A stretch of DNA of 38,172 nt from Streptomyces sp. GKU 895 (GTDB taxonomy: Bacteria; Actinomycetota; Actinomycetes; Streptomycetales; Streptomycetaceae), in the NCBI GenBank assembly GCA_002027195.1, contig MWJO01000083.1:1-38172 (forward strand), read 5' to 3'. Shown in pieces: positions 15,456 through 22,781 of the stretch. The notes under the pieces are model-generated. The model saw only the letters and a list, made by a program, of their open reading frames with translations, ran no database searches and was not told the origin of the DNA. The first letter of the stretch is position 1; every line of letters starts with the position of its first letter. Made by a program: the position numbers and the translations under genes.

Positions 15456-16436
15456 CTAACGCCCGACGGCCTTCTGGAGCAGGCGGCCGAGCTTCGAGCC
15501 GGTCTCCGACCGCTCCTTCTCGTACGCCTTCCTCAGCTGCTCGAAGTGATCGGCCCGGGTGCGGCTCAGATACTCGTCCGACTGGAGCGGCTTGGCCAGG
15601 GACCAGGCGCGCCGGTGCTGCCCGTCGTAGTGGGCGACGTACGCCTTCGACAGCTCCAGCACGGACTTGAAGGGGATGCCGTCGGTGTGGTCGCGGTCGA
15701 TCTTGTCCTGGACGGCGGAGACGAGCGCGAGCTTCTCGTCGACCGTGTAGTCGTCCTCCGTGATCCGCTTGAGGACGTCCGCCGGGATCGGCTTCGTCAC
15801 CTCGAAGGCGAGCGTGGAGCGGATCGGCGGCCCGGCGATCTCGACGTACGGCAGCAGCGCGCCGGTGCTGTGGTGCAGCCACGGCAGCCGGGGACCGGCG
15901 AAGTCCTGGTGCAGGACGACCGTGCCGACCCGCATCCGGCTCAGGAACCGCTCCGAGACGCAGCGGAAGACCCGGGCCGTCTTGGCGATGTCGATGTGCA
16001 GGAACTCCACCGGGGTGGTGTCCGCGGGATCGGAGGTCTGCCAGAGGTCGCCCGCGTGGATCTCCAGGAAGGGCAGGAAGGGGCCGAGGCGGCGCTTGAA
16101 GTCGTCCAGGAAGGAGTTGTCGTCGCCCGGCTTGTGACCGGAGTCGAAGAATTTCTCCGAGGCGAACGTGCCCTTGCCGACGCGGAAGAAGTCGTAGGCG
16201 TGCAGCCGGCCCTTGCGGGAGTCGAACACCGGGCTCTCGCTCAGTCCGAGCGCGAGGGCGTACGTCGAGCCGCCGCCGCCGGAACCGAGTTCGACGATCT
16301 GTCCCTGGCCCGTGAGGTGATGGCGTCCCACCAGGTACAGGAATTGCAGCTCCCAGGTGCTGCACTGGGTGTAGGGCAGGTTCTCCGGCAGCTCGACGCT
16401 GTCGAAGAGGGAGTAGAGCCGGCCGAGCTTCGTCAT
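15456..16436 (-). CDS. SAM-dependent methyltransferase-like protein
   Basis: A 326-aa soluble protein with a Rossmann SAM-binding motif (GQIVELGSGGGGSTYALALG, about residues 45-65). A later acidic segment (EFLHIDIAKTARVFRCVSER) and VLHQDFAGPRLPWLHH match the class of class-I methyltransferases related to macrocin-O-methyltransferase/TylF-like sugar methyltransferases, but the match is loose. The ATG at 16434-16436 is chosen because the protein then begins MTKLGRLYSLFDSVELP; a longer frame to 16502 has no ribosome site. A basic C-terminal tail (SKLGRLLQKAVGR) may touch membrane or nucleic acid. It lies inside the glycan region on the minus strand, downstream of two other minus-strand glycan genes, and could O-methylate the polymer. 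That role is inferred from context. Confidence 0.75.
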   Translation of the reverse strand: MTKLGRLYSLFDSVELPENLPYTQCSTWELQFLYLVGRHHLTGQGQIVELGSGGGGSTYALALGLSESPVFDSRKGRLHAYDFFRVGKGTFASEKFFDSGHKPGDDNSFLDDFKRRLGPFLPFLEIHAGDLWQTSDPADTTPVEFLHIDIAKTARVFRCVSERFLSRMRVGTVVLHQDFAGPRLPWLHHSTGALLPYVEIAGPPIRSTLAFEVTKPIPADVLKRITEDDYTVDEKLALVSAVQDKIDRDHTDGIPFKSVLELSKAYVAHYDGQHRRAWSLAKPLQSDEYLSRTRADHFEQLRKAYEKERSETGSKLGRLLQKAVGR

Positions 16437-16574
16437 GAGGGCCTCACGGGATTCGGAGAGCGGTGCCCGTGATCCTAGGGACCTCGAACACCGCTTCACC
16501 ATTGAATCAACGGAGTAACTCGATGATTGGGCTGTATTTCCATGCCCTTTCCGAGGAGTTCATTCCTGATTCGC

Positions 16575-17903
16575 TCAGCGCTTCACGGCCTTCTTCAGCG
16601 CCCGCGCCTGACGGACCACCCTGCGGGCCGTCGAGTTGTGCGGCAGGAACGCCAGCCGCTCCGGGATGCCGCCGGGCAGGCCCAGGGAGGTGAGGCGCTT
16701 CTTCCTGAAGTAGCGCTGGGTGCGCGGGCGCAGCCGCGTGGCGAGGTACTTCTCCGCCGTCGCGCGCCGCGCCGGGTAGATGCGGTCCTGCTGGGTGAAA
16801 CCGACCGCGGCGATCAGCTCGGTCAACTCATCGGCCGGCAACGGTTCTTCGCCCTTGCGCTGCTCCAGGTCCGGCAGCACCGCGTCGGCCAGCACCACCG
16901 GGACGCGGTTGCTGTTCTGGTACGGGGTCAGCCGGTCCAGCAGCGTCTCGGTGCCGATGCGGGCGACCGGGAGGTCGTAGAGCCCGGCGGCCGTGAACAG
17001 GGCCGTGGAGAAGCAGCCGACGACCAGCCCGGGGCGGGCCTTCTCGAACAGCACCTCGGCGAGGACGGGGGTGTCGAGGACGGTGAGGTCGACGCCCAGC
17101 TTCTCCGCCTCGGTCTCCAGGGCGCGGCTGAAGCGGGCCGGCGCGGTGGGGTGCGGCTTGAACACGACGGACCGGTGGCCGCGTTCGACCGCGCCGCGCA
17201 ACATCCGCACGTGGAGGTTCTCCTCCTGGTCCGCGGTGAGGATGTTCAGCGCGGACAGGTACTGGCCGAGCAGCAGCGCCGCGTTGTCGGGCAGCACCGG
17301 CAGGTCCTCGACGGTGTCGGCGAGTTCGCGGAGCACCTTCAGGAAGGCGCCCGTCGGTACGACCTGCGCGGGGACGTCGAACTCCGTGAGCAGCAGGGGC
17401 GTGAGGCCCGGCACCAGGTCCAGGTGGAGCAGCCGGCGGACGCGCGTGCCGACCAGCGGGTCGAGCTTGTTGCGGGTCGGGCCGTAGCTCATCAGACCGT
17501 CCGCGTAGACGTGCACGGGGGCGCCGGTGAACAGCTGGGCCACGGTCAGCGCCGGGGTGACCTGGATGGACTCCAGGACCAGCTCCACCCGGTCGTCCCC
17601 GAGCCCCCACAGCAGCCGCAGATAGCGCTCGAAGAGCGGGATGTCGTCGGCACGCGGGGTCCAGGCGCCCGGGTGGAAGGGGTGGATGGCCTCGTTCCAG
17701 GACAGCACCGCGTCGAAGTGGGCGCGCAGTGGCTCGAAGCCGGGCATCCGGTCGAGCGGGAGCGTGGTCTCCGGGGTCGCCGAGTTGTTGAACACCAGCA
17801 GCACCCGGCGCTCGGCCTCGTCGAAGAGGTCGGAGTCGATCGCGGCGGCGAGCGTGGCCGCCCCGTACAGCGTGGAGGCGCAGAAGATCTGGGTCGTGGG
17901 CAT
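16575..17903 (-). CDS. Polysialyltransferase-like glycosyltransferase
   Basis: A 442-aa protein resembling the bacterial alpha-2,8-polysialyltransferase (POLYST) family. It opens with TTQIFCASTLYGAATLAAAI, has the acceptor/donor-type segment PVHVYADGLMSYGPTR and the phosphate-binding-like VVFKPHPTAPARFSRALE. These are followed by GLVVGCFSTALFTAAGLY, typical of GT-B nonulosonate polymerases (HP and SS/T motifs). ATG 17901-17903 is one base beyond the stop of the upstream GT2 gene (17905), so the two form a coupled operon; longer in-frame starts would overlap that gene extensively. A basic C-terminus (ARRVVRQARALKKAVKR) suggests membrane association. Predicted to elongate a Kdn- or sialic-acid-containing chain. 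Confidence 0.8.
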   Translation of the reverse strand: MPTTQIFCASTLYGAATLAAAIDSDLFDEAERRVLLVFNNSATPETTLPLDRMPGFEPLRAHFDAVLSWNEAIHPFHPGAWTPRADDIPLFERYLRLLWGLGDDRVELVLESIQVTPALTVAQLFTGAPVHVYADGLMSYGPTRNKLDPLVGTRVRRLLHLDLVPGLTPLLLTEFDVPAQVVPTGAFLKVLRELADTVEDLPVLPDNAALLLGQYLSALNILTADQEENLHVRMLRGAVERGHRSVVFKPHPTAPARFSRALETEAEKLGVDLTVLDTPVLAEVLFEKARPGLVVGCFSTALFTAAGLYDLPVARIGTETLLDRLTPYQNSNRVPVVLADAVLPDLEQRKGEEPLPADELTELIAAVGFTQQDRIYPARRATAEKYLATRLRPRTQRYFRKKRLTSLGLPGGIPERLAFLPHNSTARRVVRQARALKKAVKR

Positions 17904-17904
17904 C

Positions 17905-18891
17905 TCAGGCAGCCGCCTTCGCTGTGCTGATCCTGCGCCGCAGCCGCCGCAGCTTGGCGGAGCGGCGCAGGTCCATGGTGTCGAGTACCTCGCCGAGCAT
18001 GTCTTGCGGCATCCGCTTGATCGCCGCCGCACTGCGCGCACGCAGCTCCTTGGCGACGGCCGGCTCCCACTTGGCCTCGTCGGAGAGGTGGTGGGCGATG
18101 ATCGCGCAGTACGTGCGCACGGCCTTGGGGAGCAGCTGGTCCGCGTCCCGGTCGGCGGCCGTCTCCTCGATGACCTGGTCGAAGGCGCGGATGAAGTCCA
18201 GCTGGCGGGCGTCGCCGATCTGCGTGAGCGAGGACGCCACCCCACGCCGGTAGAACACGCCCAGCAGGTTGACCACGGCGAACGACTCGGCCTCGCGGTG
18301 CAGCTTCCAGATCCAGGGCCGGTCCTCGGCGGTCCGCAGCCCGTCCGTGAAGTGCAGCAGCCCCTTGTCGAGGAGCCGCCGGTGGTACGCCCCCGCCCAC
18401 GCGTACGCGTAGTCCACGGACGTCGTCCGGTCGGCGGGCAGGATCGCGTCGCGCGGGTTCAGCACCTCGCCGCGCAGCCCGACCGGGGCGCGGTGCACGG
18501 ACCGGGCGCGGGCGGTCGCCTGCACATGGTCGGTCCGTACGAAGTCGCAGCCCAGCCCCTCTATGGCGGCCACCAGCTCGGCGAAATAACCCGGGGCGAG
18601 CCAGTCGTCACCGTCCAGGAAGGTCAGGTACTCGCCGGTCGCCGCGTCGAGGCCGGTGTTGCGGGCGGTGGCGAGACCCCCGTTCGTCTCATGGCGGATA
18701 TATCTCACCTGCGCGACATCCGAAAGGGACTCGGCCGCCCGTTCGAGAATGGCCGGCGTTTCATCCTTCGATTTGTCGTCGACGAGGATGAACTCGAAGT
18801 CGCTCCGGGCGTTGAGCCGCAGACTTCTGAGGGTGTCCGGGGCGTATTGCTGCACGTTGTAGAACGGCACGATCACGGAAAGCTTTGGCAC
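17905..18891 (-). CDS. GT2-family glycosyltransferase
   Basis: A 328-aa GT-A enzyme. The N-terminal catalytic domain is classical: PKLSVIVPFYNVQQYAPDTL at the start, FILVDDKSKDETPAILERA, GGLATARNTGLDAATGEYL and the DxD-type FLDGDDWLAPGYF. The C-terminal ~120 residues are helical and basic. GTG 18889-18891 is preferred because it places the beta-strand KLSVIVPFYN at the N-terminus as in the family; an extension to 18975 is Ser/Pro-rich and unlike coding sequence. First gene of a minus-strand pair with the polysialyltransferase-like gene one base downstream. It is divergent from the plus-strand nonulosonate operon. The acceptor may be the polymer linkage unit or side branches. Confidence 0.88.
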   Translation of the reverse strand: MPKLSVIVPFYNVQQYAPDTLRSLRLNARSDFEFILVDDKSKDETPAILERAAESLSDVAQVRYIRHETNGGLATARNTGLDAATGEYLTFLDGDDWLAPGYFAELVAAIEGLGCDFVRTDHVQATARARSVHRAPVGLRGEVLNPRDAILPADRTTSVDYAYAWAGAYHRRLLDKGLLHFTDGLRTAEDRPWIWKLHREAESFAVVNLLGVFYRRGVASSLTQIGDARQLDFIRAFDQVIEETAADRDADQLLPKAVRTYCAIIAHHLSDEAKWEPAVAKELRARSAAAIKRMPQDMLGEVLDTMDLRRSAKLRRLRRRISTAKAAA

Positions 18892-19039
18892 CCGAGAAAC
18901 GCTAGAAGGCCGTCCGGCAGGGCAACTTGACGCCGAAGGTACGGAGGGTGAACTCGATGTGTCGGAACGGTGCATCCCATGTACTTCCGGGGCTTTGACG
19001 GGCCAGTTCGGTTCTCGGTGGGCTGTTGTTAACTTTTCG

Positions 19040-19068
19040 TTGATTCACGGTTGGGCCATACCTAGGAA
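19040..19068 (+). promoter_or_regulatory. Candidate housekeeping promoter of the nonulosonate operon
   Basis: TTGATT (19040-19045), a 17-base spacer and TAGGAA (19063-19068) fit a SigA/HrdB-type promoter. A start site near 19075 would leave a leader of only about 15 bases before GTG 19090, which lacks a Shine-Dalgarno, so transcripts may be nearly leaderless. Confidence 0.5.
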
Positions 19069-19079
19069 TTGCTTCCTAG
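19062..19079. promoter_or_regulatory. Inverted repeat overlapping the promoter -10 box
   Basis: CTAGGAA (19062-19068) and TTCCTAG (19073-19079) form a perfect 7-bp dyad around TTGC. It covers the proposed -10 box and transcription start, the expected position of a repressor site. Confidence 0.45.
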
Positions 19080-19089
19080 CGTCTTCGAC

Positions 19090-20418
19090 GTGCCAGCAAG
19101 TACGCCAGCAACTTCGACGACGCCGCTGCGAATCGCGGTCCTCGCGGACTCCGACACCCGCTGGAAATGGGGTGCGCTGACCGCTCATCGCATCGCACCG
19201 CGTGACGACGCGCAAGAGGCCCTCAGCCTGAGCGGCTTCCTGCTGCGCGGCCGTGCCACGCCCACCCCGCGCCAGCTCGCGGAGGTCGGGGTCGAGGCCG
19301 AGTCGCTGCGCGAGGTGACGTCGGTGGAGTTCCTGCGGGCGATGGCCGAGGAGTCGTACGACATCGTCGTGCTCGCCCTCGTGGGCGGGGGCGTGCAGGC
19401 GATGCTGCACGGCCTGAAGCGGGTGTGGGAGGGGCGTGCCGATCGCCCCGTCGTCGTCACCGGCTACGTCGGCGTCGTCTACGAGAAGCTCGCGGACGGA
19501 CTGCTGCTGCGGCACGGCGCGGACCTGGTACTGGCCAACTCCCGTCAGGACGCGGAGCGTTTCCGGTCCGTGTACGAGGGGGTCGGCGCCGACGCCTCGG
19601 CGGTGACCGAGGTAGCGCTGCCGTTCCTGGGCGGTGCGGCCTACGAGGGTGAACACGACCCGTACACCGTGGTGTTCGCCGTACAGCCCTCCGTGCCGGA
19701 CAGCCGCAAGGACCGCACGTACCTGCTCAACCGGCTGATCAAGCACGCCCGGTCGCACCCCGAACGCGAGGTGCTGCTGAAGCTGCGCTCCAAGCCGGGG
19801 GAGCACACCACGCACATCGAGGAGCAGCCGTACCAGAAGCTGGTCCAGCGGCTGGCTCCGCCGCCCAACTTCCGTCTGGTGTACGGGAACATGGGCGAGG
19901 TTCTGGACCGGACCGATCTGCTGGTCACCATCAGCTCGACGGCCGCGCTGGAGTCGCTGCACCGGCGCATCCCGACGGTCGTCCTCACCGACCTGGGCGT
20001 GCGCGAGGTTCTCGGCAACCACCACTTCGTGGGCTCGGGGTGCCTCGCCTCCTGGGATCAGCTCGACGACGGACACCGGCCCTCGCCGGACCCGGAGTGG
20101 GTGGCCCGGCAGGGGGTCGTCGCGGACGGCTCGTACGCCACCGCCTTCGACGCGGCGCGGGAGCGTCTGGCGAAGCTGCTGGCCGGCGCGCTGCCGCCGC
20201 TGACGCCGTACTACACGCCGGCGACCGCGCCCGGATACCTGCCCGGGATTCTGGCCCGTCATCACCTCGGCCCCGACGGCAGTCCGCTGCCCGGCGCTCC
20301 CGCTGCGGACAAGGAGCCCGGCCCGGTTCGGCAGATCGTGCGGCGGGCCGCGCGGGGGGCGTATCGGCACGGGGTGCAGCGGGTGGCTCCTGTCATTCGG
20401 CGGATGGGGGAGCTGTGA
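19090..20418 (+). CDS. Predicted glycosyltransferase, first gene of nonulosonate operon
   Basis: A 442-aa protein of a Streptomyces-rich family found in surface-glycan loci; I recognise it as a DUF6716-type putative glycosyltransferase. Visible features are an N-terminal Rossmann-like strand (LRIAVLADSDTRWKWGALTA), YDIVVLALVGGGVQAMLHGL, a central GT-B-like segment (TVVFAVQPSVPDSRKDRTYL), REVLLKLRSKPGEHTTH and DLLVTISSTAALESLHRRIP. The last resembles the SST motif of CMP-sugar GT-B enzymes. The TTG at 19069 is in frame, but GTG 19090 is preferred since the inverted repeat and likely transcript start lie between. A basic C-terminus (RRAARGAYRHGVQRVAPVIR) suggests membrane contact. It is followed by a 131-base gap, then the CMP-sugar synthetase. 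Confidence 0.75.
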   Translation: MPASTPATSTTPLRIAVLADSDTRWKWGALTAHRIAPRDDAQEALSLSGFLLRGRATPTPRQLAEVGVEAESLREVTSVEFLRAMAEESYDIVVLALVGGGVQAMLHGLKRVWEGRADRPVVVTGYVGVVYEKLADGLLLRHGADLVLANSRQDAERFRSVYEGVGADASAVTEVALPFLGGAAYEGEHDPYTVVFAVQPSVPDSRKDRTYLLNRLIKHARSHPEREVLLKLRSKPGEHTTHIEEQPYQKLVQRLAPPPNFRLVYGNMGEVLDRTDLLVTISSTAALESLHRRIPTVVLTDLGVREVLGNHHFVGSGCLASWDQLDDGHRPSPDPEWVARQGVVADGSYATAFDAARERLAKLLAGALPPLTPYYTPATAPGYLPGILARHHLGPDGSPLPGAPAADKEPGPVRQIVRRAARGAYRHGVQRVAPVIRRMGEL

Positions 20419-20474
20419 GCGCCTCCGAGAGCGCCGCGACGGGTCCGTTGGCGGGTGCGGCGCCGTCTGGGCTG

Positions 20475-20512
20475 GTCGCGCAGTTCCCCGCGCCCCTGAG
20501 GGGCGGCTTCGC
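20475..20512. repeat. Streptomyces-type intergenic palindromic repeat
   Basis: The CGCGCAGTTCCCCGCGCCCC stretch followed by GAGGGGCGG is an intergenic element I recognise from many Streptomyces genomes. CGCCCCT and AGGGGCG form its dyad. Its presence shows that the open frame running from GTG 20415 to 20549 is not coding, supporting the ATG at 20550 as the real start. Confidence 0.6.
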
Positions 20513-20549
20513 CGGCCCCCTCCCCAACCCTTCGCTAGGAGTGCAACCC

Positions 20550-21770
20550 ATGTCCGACTCGCCGGTGGTGCGTCGTGTGCTCGCCGTCATCCCTGCCCGC
20601 GGGGGCTCCAAAGGGGTGCCTGCCAAGAACCTCGCCCCCGTCGGCGGCGTCCCCCTCGTGGCGCGGGCCGTGCGGGAGTGCCGGGCGACCCGGCTCGTGA
20701 CGGACGTCGTCGTCTCCACCGACGACCAGGCCATCGCCGCCGCGGCCCGGCAGGCCGGTGCCGAGGTCGTGCTGCGGCCCGCCGCCATCGCCGGGGACAC
20801 GGCGACCTCCGAGGCGGCCGTGCTGCACGCCATGGACACCCACGAGGCGCTGCACGGGGCGGCCGTCGACGTGGTGATGCTCGTGCAGTGCACCAGCCCC
20901 TTCATCGTCCGCGAGGACGTCGAGGCGGTCGCGGCGGCGGTCGTCGAGGGCGGGGCCGACACCGCGGTGACCGTCGCCCCCTTCCACGGCTTCATCTGGC
21001 GCGACGAGGTCGACTCCACGCAGGAGCCCGGCGGTTACGGCGTCAACCACGACAAGGCCTACCGGCCGCGCCGCCAGGACCGCCCCCAGGACCTGCTGGA
21101 GACCGGCGCCGCCTACGCGATGGACGCGGCCGGCTTCCGCAAGCACCAGCACCGCTTCTTCGGTCGCACCGAGCTCGTACGGACCGACCCCGCGCGCGTG
21201 CTGGAGATCGACGACCCGCACGACCTCGCCCGGGCGCGGGCGCTCGCGCCCCTGTTCGACGCGGACCGCCCCGGCGCCCTGCCGTCCTTCGCGGACGTCG
21301 ACGCGGTCGTACTGGACTTCGACGGCACCCAGACCGACGACCGGGTGCTGATCGACGCCGATGGAAAGGAGTTCGTCTCCGTGCACCGCGGCGACGGACT
21401 CGGCATCGCCGCCCTGCGCAAGAGCGGCCTGAAGATGCTGATCCTCTCCACGGAGCAGAACCCGGTCGTCGCCGCCCGCGCACGGAAGCTTCAGATCCCC
21501 GTGCTGCACGGCATCGACCGGAAGGACCTCGCCCTCAAGCAGTGGTGCGAGGAGCAGGGCATCGCGCCCGAGCGCGTGCTCTACGTCGGCAACGACGTCA
21601 ACGACCTCCCGTGCTTCGCCCTCGTGGGCTGGCCCGTGGCGGTCGCGAGCGCCCACGACGTGGTACGCGGCGCCGCCCGTGCGGTCACCACCGTCCCCGG
21701 TGGCGACGGCGCGATCCGAGAGATCGCCAGCTGGATCCTCGGCCCCTCTCTCGACTCCCTCACCAAGTAA
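20550..21770 (+). CDS. Bifunctional CMP-nonulosonate synthetase / HAD phosphatase
   Basis: A 406-aa fusion. Residues about 8-235 are an acylneuraminate cytidylyltransferase: RRVLAVIPARGGSKGVPAKN carries the CTP-binding loop, followed by TRLVTDVVVSTDDQAIAAAA and VVMLVQCTSPFIVREDV. Residues about 250-400 are a KdsC-like HAD phosphatase: motif I VDAVVLDFDGTQTDDRVL with both aspartates, motif II KMLILSTEQNPVV, and motif IV RVLYVGNDVNDLPCFALVG. The pair would dephosphorylate Kdn-9-phosphate (or a similar 9-phosphate) and activate the sugar with CTP. The same domain order is known in animal CMP-sialic acid synthetases. ATG 20550 has AGGAG (20537-20541) eight bases upstream. It is followed after 14 bases by the synthase, so it belongs to one operon. 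Substrate choice between Kdn and another nonulosonate is inferred. Confidence 0.9.
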   Translation: MSDSPVVRRVLAVIPARGGSKGVPAKNLAPVGGVPLVARAVRECRATRLVTDVVVSTDDQAIAAAARQAGAEVVLRPAAIAGDTATSEAAVLHAMDTHEALHGAAVDVVMLVQCTSPFIVREDVEAVAAAVVEGGADTAVTVAPFHGFIWRDEVDSTQEPGGYGVNHDKAYRPRRQDRPQDLLETGAAYAMDAAGFRKHQHRFFGRTELVRTDPARVLEIDDPHDLARARALAPLFDADRPGALPSFADVDAVVLDFDGTQTDDRVLIDADGKEFVSVHRGDGLGIAALRKSGLKMLILSTEQNPVVAARARKLQIPVLHGIDRKDLALKQWCEEQGIAPERVLYVGNDVNDLPCFALVGWPVAVASAHDVVRGAARAVTTVPGGDGAIREIASWILGPSLDSLTK

Positions 21771-21784
21771 GGAAATTGTCTGCC

Positions 21785-22726
21785 ATGTCTGTCAACTCCC
21801 GTCTGCGCACCTTCGGCACCGAGCGCATCGCAGGACCCGGCCAGCCCGTCTACATCTGCGGCGAGATCGGCATCAACCACAACGGCGAGCTGGAGAACGC
21901 CTTCAAGCTCATCGACGTGGCCGCCGAGGCCGGCTGCGACGCCGTGAAGTTCCAGAAGCGCACCCCCGAGATCTGCACCCCGCGCGACCAGTGGGACATC
22001 GAGCGCGACACCCCCTGGGGCCGGATGACCTACATCGACTACCGCCACCGCGTGGAGTTCGGCGAGGACGAGTACCGCCAGATCGACGAGTACTGCAAGG
22101 AGAAGGGCATCGCCTGGTTCGCCTCCCCGTGGGACACCGAGGCCGTCGCCTTCCTGGAGAAGTTCGACGTCCCCGCCCACAAGGTGGCCTCCGCCTCCCT
22201 GACCGACGACGAGCTGCTGCGCGCCCTGCGCGCCACCGGCCGCACGATCATCCTCTCCACCGGCATGTCGACCCCGAAGCAGATCCGCCACGCCGTCGAG
22301 GTGCTCGGCTCGGACAACATCCTGCTCTGCCACGCCACGTCGACCTACCCGGCGAAGGCCGAGGAGCTCAACCTGCGGGTGATCAACACCCTCCAGGCCG
22401 AGTACCCGAACGTCCCGATCGGCTACTCCGGCCACGAGACGGGCCTGCAGACCACGCTGGCCGCCGTCGCCCTCGGCGCCACCTTCGTCGAGCGTCACAT
22501 CACCCTCGACCGCGCGATGTGGGGCTCCGACCAGGCCGCGTCCGTGGAGCCGCAGGGCCTTCAGCGCCTCGTCCGCGACATCCGCACGATCGAGGCCTCC
22601 CTCGGCGACGGCGTCAAGAAGGTCTACGACTCCGAGCTCGGCCCCATGAAGAAGCTGCGCCGCGTCACCGGTGTCGTGGCCGAGGCGGAGATCGCCGCGG
22701 CGGCGGGCGAGCCGGTCGCGGTCTGA
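21785..22726 (+). CDS. NeuB-family nonulosonic acid (probable Kdn-9-phosphate) synthase
   Basis: A 313-aa TIM-barrel synthase condensing phosphoenolpyruvate with a C6 sugar. Signatures are YICGEIGINHNGELENAFKL, AGCDAVKFQKRTPEICTPRD, WFASPWDTEAVAFLEKF, TIILSTGMSTPKQIRHAVEV, LLCHATSTYPAKAEELNLRV, IGYSGHETGLQTTLAAVALG and VERHITLDRAMWGSDQAAS. The usual C-terminal antifreeze-like SAF domain is missing: the chain ends soon after MKKLRRVTGVV. The neighbouring phosphatase fusion suggests that the product is a 9-phosphate, hence mannose-6-phosphate as likely acceptor giving Kdn-9-P. No NeuC-like epimerase lies in the window, which also favours Kdn over N-acetylneuraminate. ATG 21785 has AAGGA 11 bases upstream, overlapping the previous stop. 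Confidence 0.92.
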   Translation: MSVNSRLRTFGTERIAGPGQPVYICGEIGINHNGELENAFKLIDVAAEAGCDAVKFQKRTPEICTPRDQWDIERDTPWGRMTYIDYRHRVEFGEDEYRQIDEYCKEKGIAWFASPWDTEAVAFLEKFDVPAHKVASASLTDDELLRALRATGRTIILSTGMSTPKQIRHAVEVLGSDNILLCHATSTYPAKAEELNLRVINTLQAEYPNVPIGYSGHETGLQTTLAAVALGATFVERHITLDRAMWGSDQAASVEPQGLQRLVRDIRTIEASLGDGVKKVYDSELGPMKKLRRVTGVVAEAEIAAAAGEPVAV

Positions 22727-22781
22727 CGCACCTGACTCCTTGATCCCCCTGATTCCCTTACGACGGGACGGTCGTACGTAG

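Noticed and set aside
20415..20549. A GTG start at 20415 overlapping the previous stop for the CMP-sugar synthetase
   Set aside because: The added 45 codons run through a known intergenic repeat, and ATG 20550 has a proper AGGAG site at good distance.
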